Positions 7,714 through 16,199 of a stretch of DNA of 34,328 nucleotides are shown here, piece by piece. How positions within the stretch are numbered: position 1 is the stretch's first letter; the number at the start of each line of letters is the position of its first letter. The notes under the pieces are model-generated. The model made no database searches. It was not told the DNA's origin and saw only the letters and a list, made by a program, of their open reading frames with translations. Position numbers and translations under genes: made by a program. The stretch is from an uncultured Spirochaetaceae bacterium (GTDB lineage Bacteria; Spirochaetota; Spirochaetia; Treponematales; Treponemataceae), in contig CACZPR010000094.1 in assembly GCA_902783155.1 (NCBI GenBank), positions 1 to 34,328 of the forward strand, in the 5' to 3' direction.

Positions 7714-9066
7714 CTAAACTTTCCTGAGAGTATCCAACGGCTTTTCCCTACCAGCCTTGACCGCCGGAACCACCGAAACCAAAAGCGAAAGCAGGAGGGT
7801 TCCAAGCGTAATCACAAGCAGGTCGGAAAATGAAACCGACACCGGGATATCCTGAAGATAGTATGCGGGATCCAGCAGATGTATGGCACTAAATCCAGAA
7901 GGATCTCCGTTACCTATAAGATATACAAATTTCGCGCAAATGTTAACAATCCATTCAATAATTTTGATTAAACTATTGATATTGACCGCACCAAGAAGCC
8001 CTATCGGTATTCCAATAAGGACTCCACCGGCCCCGGCTCCCATTCCTACAATCAGAAAGCCCATCGCAATACCTTCGGCAGTTCCACCGACACTTTTCAG
8101 TATGGCAATCTCCTTGCGACGCTCCATCACAATCATAACCAGCGCGGAACTGATGTTCACAGACGCGACAAGCACAATCAGGAGCATAATCAAAAGAAGG
8201 AGGGCCTTGGTTGATGCAAAATTTTCGTACTCGGCGGCATTCAGCTCGTTCCATGAATACACCCGGAAATGCTCCAGAGGCTCCTCACCGTCGTCACCGG
8301 AAAGAACATTCCTCACGGAGCTGCGGATATTCATAAGCGAAGGGGAAAATGGGTCCGCCGTCACAACGCCGAAAACAAACTGGCACGACTTTTGCGAAAG
8401 AACCTTGTACCCTGTCTCCAGCGGAATGAAAATCCAGAGCGCGTCCAGCTCCTGGTAGCCCGACGAAACAATTCCCGCCACCTTGAACTGGCTCATCTTT
8501 GGCAAAATCTGCTCGCCGACTTTGTTCACAGTCACAAGGCTCACACTGTCGCCCACATGAACCCCAAGGTCGGTCGCAATTTTTTCACCAAGCACCGCCC
8601 CACGCTCCTCGGAAAGACTTGCCTCGCCTTCGACCGTCTTAAGCAGTGTGGCAAAACTTTCGTTCTCGGTAAAAATATTCTCCGGGACAGCCCTGACCGA
8701 TGCGCCACACCTTATTCCGTTTGCGACAACAAGACCCATGCCCTGCATCTCCGGGTAGACTTCCTCGACACCGCCCGCTTTTTTTATTCTGGTCGATATT
8801 TCGTACATCTTTTCCGGGGAATCAATCTCGGTGGAATATGAGTTGACCTTCACCTGCAAATCCTGGGTCGAAAGCCCAATCATGCGACCGGTGATTCCGT
8901 CTATCATTCCCTGGCTGATTACCTGCACCCCGACAAGAGGAACAAGGCTGATTCCAATACAGAGCATGGCACCAAAAAGGCTTCTTCCGCCATTGGATTT
9001 GGAGCCTGGACCCGCCTTTGAAAAAAACAGCCTTATCGCATAAAGAAAGCTGGATCTGAATGTCAT
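7714..9066 (-). CDS. lolE: LolC/LolE-family ABC permease (lipoprotein release), second permease
   Basis: 450 residues with the FtsX/MacB architecture: one membrane segment near residues 30-52, a large periplasmic domain (~55-285), then three C-terminal membrane helices (~287-312, ~328-355, ~420-440). With lolD and lolC it should form the inner-membrane machine that extracts lipoproteins for transfer to the outer membrane. The start codon overlaps the lolD stop (ATGA at 9063-9066), with GAGG upstream. There are two non-identical permeases here, as in LolCDE rather than a LolF homodimer. Which is C and which is E is assigned by position only. No lolA or lolB homologue is recognisable nearby. 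Confidence 0.85.
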   Translation of the reverse strand: MTFRSSFLYAIRLFFSKAGPGSKSNGGRSLFGAMLCIGISLVPLVGVQVISQGMIDGITGRMIGLSTQDLQVKVNSYSTEIDSPEKMYEISTRIKKAGGVEEVYPEMQGMGLVVANGIRCGASVRAVPENIFTENESFATLLKTVEGEASLSEERGAVLGEKIATDLGVHVGDSVSLVTVNKVGEQILPKMSQFKVAGIVSSGYQELDALWIFIPLETGYKVLSQKSCQFVFGVVTADPFSPSLMNIRSSVRNVLSGDDGEEPLEHFRVYSWNELNAAEYENFASTKALLLLIMLLIVLVASVNISSALVMIVMERRKEIAILKSVGGTAEGIAMGFLIVGMGAGAGGVLIGIPIGLLGAVNINSLIKIIEWIVNICAKFVYLIGNGDPSGFSAIHLLDPAYYLQDIPVSVSFSDLLVITLGTLLLSLLVSVVPAVKAGREKPLDTLRKV

Positions 9067-9779
9067 TGCCCCTCCCTGGAGATTGAGCCGTCCTTAAGGA
9101 AAAAGCGCACGTCACCCTGGGAAGCAAGGGACATGTCGTGTGTGACAAGAATCAGGGTCTTCTTGTGGCTGTCAACCAGAGTAAAAAGAAGTTCCCCGAT
9201 TAGGGACGCGTTTGCCGGATCAAGATTTCCTGTAGGCTCGTCCGCAAGAATAAGTTCAGGAGAGTTCACAAGACACCTTGCCACTGCGACCCTCTGTCTT
9301 TCCCCACCCGAAAGCTGCGACGGAAGATGCTTTGCCCTGTTCTCCAGTCCGACATCGGAAAGCAGGGATTTTGCCCTGTCCATGGCCTCCTTTTTTGGAA
9401 CCCCAGCCATGTATGCCGGAAGAAAAATGTTTTCAAGCGCGGTAAAATCCTTGAGCAGATAGTGAAACTGGAACACAAGTCCCAAAAACTTTTGCCTGTA
9501 TGATGTCAGGTCGTCCTCGCTCATGGAGCTTACAATCTTTCCGTCAACATCCACAGTGCCTGCCGTCGCAAAATCAAGACCGCCGACTATGTTAAGCAGG
9601 GTGGATTTTCCGCTTCCGCTCTGTCCGACAATAACACACTTGCTTCCGCGCGGAACATCCATATCCAGATTTTTCAGTATGGTCAATTTTTCGCTGGACG
9701 TTATGTAAGTTTTCTCCAGTCCCCTTATGCGGACAATTGAATCTGTGTTCCGTCCGTCCAAAATATTTTCAGTCATCAT
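9063..9779 (-). CDS. lolD: LolD-type ABC transporter ATPase
   Basis: 238 residues. All ABC ATPase motifs are present: Walker A GQSGSGKST (52-60), Q-loop VFQFHYLL, signature LSGGERQRVAVAR, Walker B LILADEPTGNLD and the H-loop VTHD. The LSGGERQRVA and EPTGNLD forms are typical of the MacB/LolD/FtsE subgroup. It should power lipoprotein release by the two adjacent permeases. Its start overlaps the lolC stop by 11 bases, and GAGG six bases upstream lies inside lolC. Two tandem ATGs (9779 and 9776) are possible starts. Confidence 0.92.
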   Translation of the reverse strand: MMTENILDGRNTDSIVRIRGLEKTYITSSEKLTILKNLDMDVPRGSKCVIVGQSGSGKSTLLNIVGGLDFATAGTVDVDGKIVSSMSEDDLTSYRQKFLGLVFQFHYLLKDFTALENIFLPAYMAGVPKKEAMDRAKSLLSDVGLENRAKHLPSQLSGGERQRVAVARCLVNSPELILADEPTGNLDPANASLIGELLFTLVDSHKKTLILVTHDMSLASQGDVRFFLKDGSISREGQ

Positions 9780-11064
9780 GCAGGACCTCCGCGACCGTCA
9801 AATGTAGAATCTGTCTGCTGGCAATACCCGCCGCAACCACCGACGAAAGTATTCCGAACAAAAATATTGCCGCCACCTCGGAAAACACCATGCGGGCAGG
9901 AATGTTCGCGTACACACCGAACATCGGATTTTCCTGCACCATAGACGCATTTTCCGGCGACACAACCATCGTAAAGAAATACTGAATCCAGTACTGGGCC
10001 TTGGACAGCAAGATGAACACCTTCTCCATGTTCACCGTGATTCCGAGTCCAAGAATAAGTCCAGGTATGGCTCCCTTGAGTCCGGTGGAAAATCCCTTCA
10101 TAACAAAGACCGACTGAATCTGGCTCATTGTTCCACCCAGAGCGGAAAGGACCGCAATATCCTCGCGCCTCTCGTAGACCATCCTCCGCATTGCGTTGTA
10201 GATGTTGATTGCGACCACGACAAAAATCAGGAACACAAGCATCATCAGGATGTTTTTTTCAATCCTCAGGGCACCAAAGAAAGTACGGTTGTATGACCTC
10301 CAGCTTTCCGATTTCACACCCGGAAACGCCTCCTCTATTTTTGATATTGCGAGCGAATCCTTGTTGCTGTCCTTCAGCTTGATTCCATAAATCTTTTTTG
10401 CGTCGGAGCCAAACTGTTTTTCACCGGCCTCAAGACTAACAAAAGAATACGCGGAATTTATGTCCGCATACTTTGCATAAAAAATTCCTGTGACAAGAAA
10501 TTCCCTGTCCTGAGAAATGAGACTCACATCGGTGGAGCCGCTCAGAGCGTAGATGTTCACCATTCCACCAACCCTGGCACCAATCGCCCGGGCAAGGTCG
10601 TTTCCAAGAACAATCTGGTCAGGCTCGTCCAGGTCAAAGTCGCCCGAGACAATGTTAAGCTCCCGCTCGAATCCCTTGTCAATGTCCATAACGTGCGGGT
10701 CCACCGCCCTCACCAGAGCTGCATCCTCACGTCCGTTTGTGGCAACCATGAGTCCCTGGGCCTCGTAAAAAGGTGTCGCGCTCACGACCATGGGATTTTC
10801 CCTGCACCACCGCTCAAATGCCTCATCGTCATCCACACCTGATACCCTTATATGGTATGAAGAAATCTCCATTATCGCGTCAATGAATTCCATCTGGAAA
10901 CCGTTCATCACGCTGAGTACGACAATCAACGCCATAACGCCAAAACAGATTCCAAGACTGGAAAGCGCGGATGTAACGGCGGTCCTTCCCCTGCTGTCAA
11001 CCTTGCTGAACCTGTTCGATATAAAATTCATCCACCTAATGGAAGAAAGCCAATTTTTTTTCAT
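9769..11064 (-). CDS. lolC: LolC/LolE-family ABC permease (lipoprotein release), first permease
   Basis: 431 residues with the same plan as its partner: membrane helix near residues 33-55 (ICFGVMALIVVLSVMNGF), a long periplasmic domain, and three C-terminal helices (~275-300, ~325-345, ~390-415). MRRMVYERREDIAVLSALGG just after the second helix is the cytoplasmic coupling-helix region that contacts LolD, and resembles VMERRKEIAILKSVGG in the second permease. The ATG at 11064 is preferred (GGAG 8 bases upstream); a TTG one codon earlier is possible. It follows the secreted-protein gene by about 10 bases. Confidence 0.87.
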   Translation of the reverse strand: MKKNWLSSIRWMNFISNRFSKVDSRGRTAVTSALSSLGICFGVMALIVVLSVMNGFQMEFIDAIMEISSYHIRVSGVDDDEAFERWCRENPMVVSATPFYEAQGLMVATNGREDAALVRAVDPHVMDIDKGFERELNIVSGDFDLDEPDQIVLGNDLARAIGARVGGMVNIYALSGSTDVSLISQDREFLVTGIFYAKYADINSAYSFVSLEAGEKQFGSDAKKIYGIKLKDSNKDSLAISKIEEAFPGVKSESWRSYNRTFFGALRIEKNILMMLVFLIFVVVAINIYNAMRRMVYERREDIAVLSALGGTMSQIQSVFVMKGFSTGLKGAIPGLILGLGITVNMEKVFILLSKAQYWIQYFFTMVVSPENASMVQENPMFGVYANIPARMVFSEVAAIFLFGILSSVVAAGIASRQILHLTVAEVLHDD

Positions 11065-11075
11065 CAAGCAATCTC

Positions 11076-12089
11076 CTAGAATGTCCTTCTGCTCATTTCT
11101 GTTTCACCAAAATACGTCACCTCCAATACCCTTTCCCCGTTTCGGTATTCCGTGGATATGGAAAATCCTTCATCAAAAAACACGGTCTGCGTGTAGTCTG
11201 AGTCGGATTTGTATGTGGTCTGTATGCGAAGCACACCGTCTTCGTAGTAGCTAACGTTCGGAACTGACGCAAGCGCCGTGTACGTGTATATGTTCTTTGT
11301 TGACTTCGATGTGCCGTCGTCAAAATTTTCAAGCTGCACGTCAATAACCAGCCGGTCGGAACGGTCGTAGGTGTAGCTGTTTTTCTTTTTCAGTATGCGT
11401 CTTACACCACCGCCGGAACCTTTTCCAACATCATAGTCAACAACCTCGGTCGGTTTTCCTGTCGCACTGTAACGCACTTCCCTGTATGTGTTGTTCTCGA
11501 AATCTTCTTCACCAAAAAATCTGGGAATTGTGGCCCAGTCTCCAGAATACGTATACCGGGTTCGGGATTTCATATAGGTCGAAGCCGAAGACTTTCCGTT
11601 TTTCCATACGGTCCTTTCCATCATCCTGTAGAGCCTGTCGTATTCCGTCCTTGAAAAAGTGCTGTCGTTCACGGAGACAATGGAGTGTCTGTCCGGCGTA
11701 AGAGTGTCGGGTGCGGCAAAATATTCCTCGCCATACTGGAAAAAGGCAATCCGTTCGAGGGCGTTTTTGTAAAGAACCTCGGTGGCCCCTGAGTTTCCAA
11801 GCACAAGGTCCAATGTCATTCCCCCGCTCTGTGGTCCGTACTTTGGATTCTCAATTCCACCAATTCCCTCGCCATCCTGATTTTCATCCGAATCCGATTC
11901 TGAAATCTGCGCGCCCAAAAGTATCCGGATTTTTTCTGCGGCAATGAAGTTTCTAACCTCCATCCTCGTGTTCAGTTTTTCGGCCCTGGACATATCGGTT
12001 CCATGGACTTTGGTTTCCAGAGCACCCTGCGCCGGAGTGAATGTTGAGAAAAGAAGATACAGCGAAAGAATGGCAGTGCTTATGTCCAA
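11076..12089 (-). CDS. Secreted conserved hypothetical protein between ftsY and lolC
   Basis: 337 residues; no family confidently recognised. The first ~22 residues are hydrophobic and end in TPAQGA, suggesting a Sec signal peptide with an unusually uncharged n-region. The C-terminal half (~165-330) is a run of short beta-strand-like units of the form 'Y..DG.....T.Y' (for example VSYYEDGVLRIQTTY, FSISTEYRNGERVLEVTY), reminiscent of YwqK/MORN or RHS-YD repeats and fitting an elongated beta-sheet surface. The start is a TTG three bases after the ftsY stop and in the same frame, with only a weak GGGA upstream; expression probably depends on coupling to ftsY. Its place beside lolC hints at envelope lipoprotein traffic, but it does not resemble LolA or LolB. 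Function unknown. Confidence 0.7.
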   Translation of the reverse strand: MDISTAILSLYLLFSTFTPAQGALETKVHGTDMSRAEKLNTRMEVRNFIAAEKIRILLGAQISESDSDENQDGEGIGGIENPKYGPQSGGMTLDLVLGNSGATEVLYKNALERIAFFQYGEEYFAAPDTLTPDRHSIVSVNDSTFSRTEYDRLYRMMERTVWKNGKSSASTYMKSRTRYTYSGDWATIPRFFGEEDFENNTYREVRYSATGKPTEVVDYDVGKGSGGGVRRILKKKNSYTYDRSDRLVIDVQLENFDDGTSKSTKNIYTYTALASVPNVSYYEDGVLRIQTTYKSDSDYTQTVFFDEGFSISTEYRNGERVLEVTYFGETEMSRRTF

Positions 12090-12092
12090 TTT

Positions 12093-12956
12093 TTATTTTC
12101 CCAAAAAGTCTTCCAGATATCTTTCCGGGTCAAGCGGAGCTATGTCTGGATATTTTTCGCCCGTGCATACAAAAGCGACCGGAAGTCCAAGCTCCCTGCC
12201 TATCGAAATTAGACCACCACCCTTTGCGGTTGAGTCGTACTTTGTCATAACCACGGCATCGATGGATACGGCCTCGTTGAATACCTCCGCCTGTCTGAGA
12301 GCGTTCTGTCCGGTGGTCGCGTCAACAACCAGAATCTTTTTGTAGCACCCGGGACTGGCCTTGGACGATGCAACCCGGTCAATCTTTTTAAGCTCGTTAA
12401 CAAGGTTCTCCTTGTTGTGCAGCCGTCCTGCGGTATCAGCAATCACAAGTCCACCACCTGCAGCCTCACATGCGCTTGCGGCATCAAAGACAACGGCGGA
12501 AGGGTCGCTGCCCATCTGGTGCTTTACAACACGGATTCCAAGACGCTCACCGTGCATGGCAAGCTGGTCAACCGCGGCAGCCCTGAATGTGTCAGACGCG
12601 GACATGATTACCGGAACTCCACGGTCGGTATAGAGTTTTGCCATCTTCGCGACGGATGTTGTCTTTCCGACACCGTTCACGCCAAGCACCATGAATATGT
12701 TCACCTTGCCCGGCTCCACAGGAAGCTCTATTTCCTTAACATAGGGACGCAGCATTGACGCAAGCTCCCCGGTAATTGCAGTGGTCTCCGCAATCTTTTC
12801 GTCGCGGCATTTTTTTTGCAGGGCATCCACAATCTCCACGGCGGCCTTCGCACCAATGTCGCCCTCAATCAGAGCATCGGTCAAATCATCAAAAAAATCA
12901 TCGCTCTGGGTCCTGTGTTTTCCAAACAGCGATTTAAGTTTCTCGGCAAAAGACAT
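12093..12956 (-). CDS. ftsY: Signal recognition particle receptor FtsY (NG domain only)
   Basis: 287 residues, an SRP GTPase. G1 GVNGVGKTT (92-100), DTFRAAA (122-128), G3 DTAGR (174-178), G4 TKYD (238-241) and the TAKGGG loop (243-248) are all present. It docks ribosome-SRP complexes at the inner membrane for co-translational insertion. The acidic A domain of E. coli FtsY is absent: the protein begins directly at the N domain, as in many non-proteobacterial FtsYs. The start is 3 bases after the upstream stop, with GAGGAG in the upstream coding end. It sits between two predicted exported proteins and above the Lol genes, making an export-themed cluster. Confidence 0.95.
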   Translation of the reverse strand: MSFAEKLKSLFGKHRTQSDDFFDDLTDALIEGDIGAKAAVEIVDALQKKCRDEKIAETTAITGELASMLRPYVKEIELPVEPGKVNIFMVLGVNGVGKTTSVAKMAKLYTDRGVPVIMSASDTFRAAAVDQLAMHGERLGIRVVKHQMGSDPSAVVFDAASACEAAGGGLVIADTAGRLHNKENLVNELKKIDRVASSKASPGCYKKILVVDATTGQNALRQAEVFNEAVSIDAVVMTKYDSTAKGGGLISIGRELGLPVAFVCTGEKYPDIAPLDPERYLEDFLGK

Positions 12957-12959
12957 TTT

Positions 12960-14720
12960 CTATTTCTCCTCTATTTTTTGTTCATTTTCATCAGCATGTT
13001 CATTATCACCGCCCGACGCTTCTTCATCATAAATCTGCACGACACTTTGGACAAGTTCCAAATCCTTTGGTGTTGACGGCTTTGCTGTATCGGGAAGCAC
13101 AGACGAAGCTGTATGCAGATAGCGCACAAGCTCGTAGATAAAAAATCCAGCGGCGGACACAGTTAAAACAATCGCGCCTGTCCTTACGTACCCCCATGCC
13201 TCAGCTGTGGCCCTGTCACCATATCCGGCATTGTAGCTGTTGACGAAAGTCCTGTAGTTTCCCGCCGCAATAAAAGTCAGCGGAAGAGTCAGCACAAATG
13301 CAGTGTAACCCCGGTACGCCCATTTTCGGCGGGTATCAATCAAGTTCTCTGAATCAAGAGGCTTGGTCTTCACTGTCAGGGATGCCCCGTCGGTCTGCAA
13401 ATCCATCGGTATATAATAGAAGGATGTGAATATTTTGTCTGGAGAAGCAAGCTCGTTTCCATCCTCGTCAACTGTCGGCGGAACTGGAATGGTCCTGCGA
13501 ATCTGCCCGATAACTGGGGAGCCGTTGATTGATATTGTTCCACCGTGTATTCCGTCCCCAACATTGTATCCGTCGGCAAAAAGTGTGCTCGCGGTCGGTG
13601 GATTTAGGTAAACGTTGAACTGGCCCGTCCGTTGTACATACATTGGGATTCGGACAAAAAAGTTTGGTGAATCCTTGAAGCTGTATGTCACCGCAAGAGA
13701 CTCGTACCCGGGACTCTCCACGCTGATTGTATGCAGGCCGGCAGTAACCGAAAGACTGTTTCCCGAAAGATTCGACACCGTTCCGTCGATTTTTACAAGG
13801 GCGTTCTTCGCTGCCTCCTCCGGGCTTATGTCAAAATAAAGCTGGACCGGAGCGCTGTTGATTACGACCGTGCGCAGATACTGGGTTATGTTTCTTGCAA
13901 CGGAAACCATGTTGTCCACATTGCCCACCTCGATTATGGAACCTGCCTTTTTTCCGTCCGGATAGATTCTAAGCTCCACCGCCGCAGAAAAATAGTTTCC
14001 ATAAAAAGTGAGTGTGCCTGTCAGATATCCGTTCACGCCCTCGCCCGACATGAAGTTGATAAAATCCCGGCTCTCCATTCCCGTGGACCAGATTTCCTCT
14101 CCAGGAGAAAGAAGTGTGTCGGAATCCTCGTGGTAGATTTTTATCGGTTCGTTCACGGAATCGGGGACAAGTTTTTCCTCCTTGGCGCTGAACATGGATG
14201 CAAGCGACTGCCACAGATTTTGCTTGGTCTCCTCATTTTCAAAGGACTCCTCCTCCTCAATCTGCCGCACCGCCTTGTCCACGTTCTCGAGGTTCGCATC
14301 TATCTTGTCCTGGATTTCCTTTATTTTTTTTTCCTGCTCGGCTATTTTTTTCTGGAGCTTCTTCTGGTTGGACTCCTGCAAAAAGATTTTGTCCCTCTCC
14401 TTTATGGCCGCGGAAAGCTGGAGAAAAAGGGACTGCCTGTCCTTCCTGAGCGAGTCTATTTTTCTGTCAAGCATCTCGCTCCTTGGAGGAAGCCTCATGT
14501 CCCCTGCTCCAATCTGGTCCAGAATCATTTTTGGGAGAAGCTCCCTTGTCTTTTCCTGGAACGAAGTTTTTGGACCGGTCTGGGTAAAAGAAAACGGGGA
14601 TGCCGCAAGAACCCAGTCCGAAGCAAAAAGAGTCCCGCCCCACGAAAAAAGCAGGGCAAGAATCAAGAGAAATTTTGGAAAAAAGCGGACAGTCTTGGCC
14701 TTAAATATCGTCGTCGTCAT
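12960..14720 (-). CDS. Exported PEGA-like protein with coiled coil and C-terminal membrane helices
   Basis: 586 residues. The N-terminus (KAKTVRFFPKFLLILALLFSWGGTLFA-S) is a signal peptide. Residues ~75-165 are a Lys/Glu-rich coiled coil. A segment reading ALVKIDGTVSNLSG, then SVTAGLHTISVESPGY (~305-350), fits a PEGA-type beta-sandwich found in surface and envelope proteins. Two hydrophobic helices lie near residues 475-495 and 515-540, followed by an acidic tail, so the C-terminus is probably membrane-anchored. The ATG at 14720 overlaps the prfB 3' end by 20 bases in another frame. A TTG at 14732 with AGGGAG six bases upstream is a credible alternative giving four extra residues. Function unknown; the order prfB, this gene, ftsY suggests an envelope role (inference). 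Confidence 0.78.
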   Translation of the reverse strand: MTTTIFKAKTVRFFPKFLLILALLFSWGGTLFASDWVLAASPFSFTQTGPKTSFQEKTRELLPKMILDQIGAGDMRLPPRSEMLDRKIDSLRKDRQSLFLQLSAAIKERDKIFLQESNQKKLQKKIAEQEKKIKEIQDKIDANLENVDKAVRQIEEEESFENEETKQNLWQSLASMFSAKEEKLVPDSVNEPIKIYHEDSDTLLSPGEEIWSTGMESRDFINFMSGEGVNGYLTGTLTFYGNYFSAAVELRIYPDGKKAGSIIEVGNVDNMVSVARNITQYLRTVVINSAPVQLYFDISPEEAAKNALVKIDGTVSNLSGNSLSVTAGLHTISVESPGYESLAVTYSFKDSPNFFVRIPMYVQRTGQFNVYLNPPTASTLFADGYNVGDGIHGGTISINGSPVIGQIRRTIPVPPTVDEDGNELASPDKIFTSFYYIPMDLQTDGASLTVKTKPLDSENLIDTRRKWAYRGYTAFVLTLPLTFIAAGNYRTFVNSYNAGYGDRATAEAWGYVRTGAIVLTVSAAGFFIYELVRYLHTASSVLPDTAKPSTPKDLELVQSVVQIYDEEASGGDNEHADENEQKIEEK

Positions 14721-15835
14721 CTCCCGAATCAACAGGGACTCCCTTCCACTTGACGGAAAGCCATGAATCAAGGAAACCGTCAATGTCGCCGTCCATTACT
14801 CCCTGGATGTTTCCGACTGAATACTTTGTGCGGTGGTCCTTCACCATGGTGTACGGCTGGAACACGTAGCTGCGAATCTGGCTTCCAAACGATATGTCCT
14901 TTTTTTCGCCCGCAAACTTGGAGTTCTCCTTTTCCTTCTGCTCCTTGTAGTATTCGTAGAGCCTTGAACGGAGAATGCTCATTGCCGTGGCCCGGTTCAT
15001 AAGCTGGGACCTTTCGCTGTCACAGGCAACAACAATTCCGGTAGGGATATGGGTAAAGCGTACCGCCGATTCCGTCTTGTTTACGTGCTGTCCACCCTTT
15101 CCACCCGAACGGTATGTGTCCACACGCAGGTCCTTGGGGTCGATGTTCACCTCAATGCTGTCGTCAAGCACCGGGAACACATAGACCGAAGCGAATGACG
15201 TGTGGCGGCGTGCGTTTGCATCGAACGGGCTGATTCTGACAAGACGATGGACTCCGGCCTCACCTTTTGTATAGCCATAAACATAGTCGCCCGAAATCCT
15301 CATGTTGATTGACTTAAGTCCGCCCTCGACCTCTTCCTGTGAAAGAACCTCCATCTTGTAACCATGGCGTTCGGCCCATCTCTGGTACATGCGGCTCAAC
15401 ATAAAGGTCCAGTCACATGCCTCCGTTCCACCTGCTCCTGCGTGTACGGAAAGGAAGCAGTCGTTCTTGTCCACCTCGTCCGAAAGAAGGTTCAGTATGC
15501 TCTGGTGCTGGTATTCGGCGTTGGTCTTTTCGTAAAGCTCCCTAAGTTCCTTTTCAACACTCTGGTCGTTTTCCTCAATGCCAAGCGCGTAGAGGTCCTC
15601 CATGTCGTTGGCATCCTTTATGAGCTGCTCCCATGGCTCCACACGGCCCTTCAACAGCTTGATGTCGTTCATAACGCGGGTAGCCTTGTCGTTGTCGTCC
15701 CAGAATCCCTCGGCTGTGGTCAAAGCCTCTTTTTCGGCTATCTTTCTGCGAATCTCGTCCGGGTCAAAGACGCCCCCATACGTCCATGATGTTTTCCTTC
15801 AGCTCATCAATCGGCATCTTCAAATCTTCTAGCAT
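14701..15835 (-). CDS. prfB: Peptide chain release factor 2, made by programmed +1 frameshift
   Basis: The first 23 codons run from ATG 15835 to CTT 15769-15767, followed by an in-frame TGA (15766-15764). A +1 shift continues as GAC and reads to 14701, giving about 377 residues. GGQ (in GGKGGQHVN) triggers peptide release, and the SPF tripeptide (ISPF) that recognises UGA/UAA marks this as RF2 rather than RF1. Without the shift the upstream domain would be lost, and the sequence at the stop is the classical RF2 autoregulatory site. GGAG lies 11 bases before the ATG. RF2 ends in an unusual acidic tail (GDDDDDI) where its codons overlap the start of the next gene. It is preceded by the Cas2-like gene with a 48-base gap and no good separate promoter. 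Confidence 0.95.
15763..15777 (-). promoter_or_regulatory. RF2 programmed +1 frameshift site
   Basis: On the minus strand the message reads GGGGGCGTCTTTGAC: an internal Shine-Dalgarno-like G run three bases upstream of CUU UGA C, almost identical to the E. coli prfB element (AGGGGGUAUCUUUGAC). Low RF2 lets the ribosome slip from CUU to UUU; high RF2 terminates at UGA. Confidence 0.93.
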
Positions 15836-15883
15836 AGCAATTCACACTCCATAAAATCAATTAAAAATCAAAAACCAGCCGGA

Positions 15884-16192
15884 CTATTTTCTTGCCGGAC
15901 GTGGCTTTCCATTCTGCGGGGCGGCACTGAGCTGGCACCTCTTCCACTTTTTTTCCCTAAGCTCCGTGATTACGAACATCCCGTTCAAAGGAAACTGGTA
16001 GATGCGTATGACATCATAGTAGTCGGTCACTCTGTCAATGTCCTTCTTCAAATCCGCAAGCTCATTTTCCGTCACCTTTGGATTTTCCCAGCAGGACCTC
16101 TGGATTTTCTTGAACCCAGTGTTGGTCAGCAGATTCACCAGAGAACTGGCACTGTCAATGCTGCCCGGATCTATAACGATTGAAACAAACAT
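15884..16192 (-). CDS. Stand-alone Cas2-like (Cas2/VapD-fold) protein
   Basis: 102 residues. The pattern is that of the Cas2 ferredoxin-like fold: a first strand ending in Asp (MFVSIVID, D8), helix SASSLVNLLTNTGF, then FKKIQRSCWEN (Cas2 proteins read G.xRVQ.SVFE), a helix of Lys/Asp-rich turns, and DVIRIYQFPL (compare DSVRIY.L). The C-terminal ~15 residues are basic and probably flexible. No Cas1 gene, other cas gene or repeat array is present in the window, so it is a solo homologue whose activity (nuclease, toxin-like or structural) is unknown. The ATG at 16192 is the first good start; no ribosome-binding site precedes it, and a TTGACA/TATTCT promoter ends 7 bases before it, implying a leaderless mRNA. 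It is divergent from hicAB and heads the prfB gene run. Confidence 0.7.
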   Translation of the reverse strand: MFVSIVIDPGSIDSASSLVNLLTNTGFKKIQRSCWENPKVTENELADLKKDIDRVTDYYDVIRIYQFPLNGMFVITELREKKWKRCQLSAAPQNGKPRPARK

Positions 16193-16199
16193 AATATAT

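Noticed and set aside
7125-7805. Longer McsA beginning inside lolE
   Set aside because: The extra N-terminal ~48 residues are Arg/Trp/Phe-rich antisense-like sequence without family similarity; the McsA family begins at MLCDLC, which has its own GAGG.
11076-12089. LolA, the periplasmic lipoprotein carrier
   Set aside because: Its position beside lolC is suggestive, but the length (337 residues) and the repeated Y-DG-T-Y strand units do not match the LolA fold pattern.
13731-14753. Plus-strand open frame of 340 codons opposite the PEGA-like gene
   Set aside because: It mirrors the coiled-coil and signal-peptide codons of the minus-strand gene, has Arg/His/Leu-biased composition and no recognisable domain.
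14701-15723. prfB as a 340-residue protein starting at TTG 15723, or a frameshifted pseudogene
   Set aside because: The upstream 23 codons, the G5 run and CTT TGA C reconstruct the standard programmed-frameshift gene with a proper ATG and full-length RF2.
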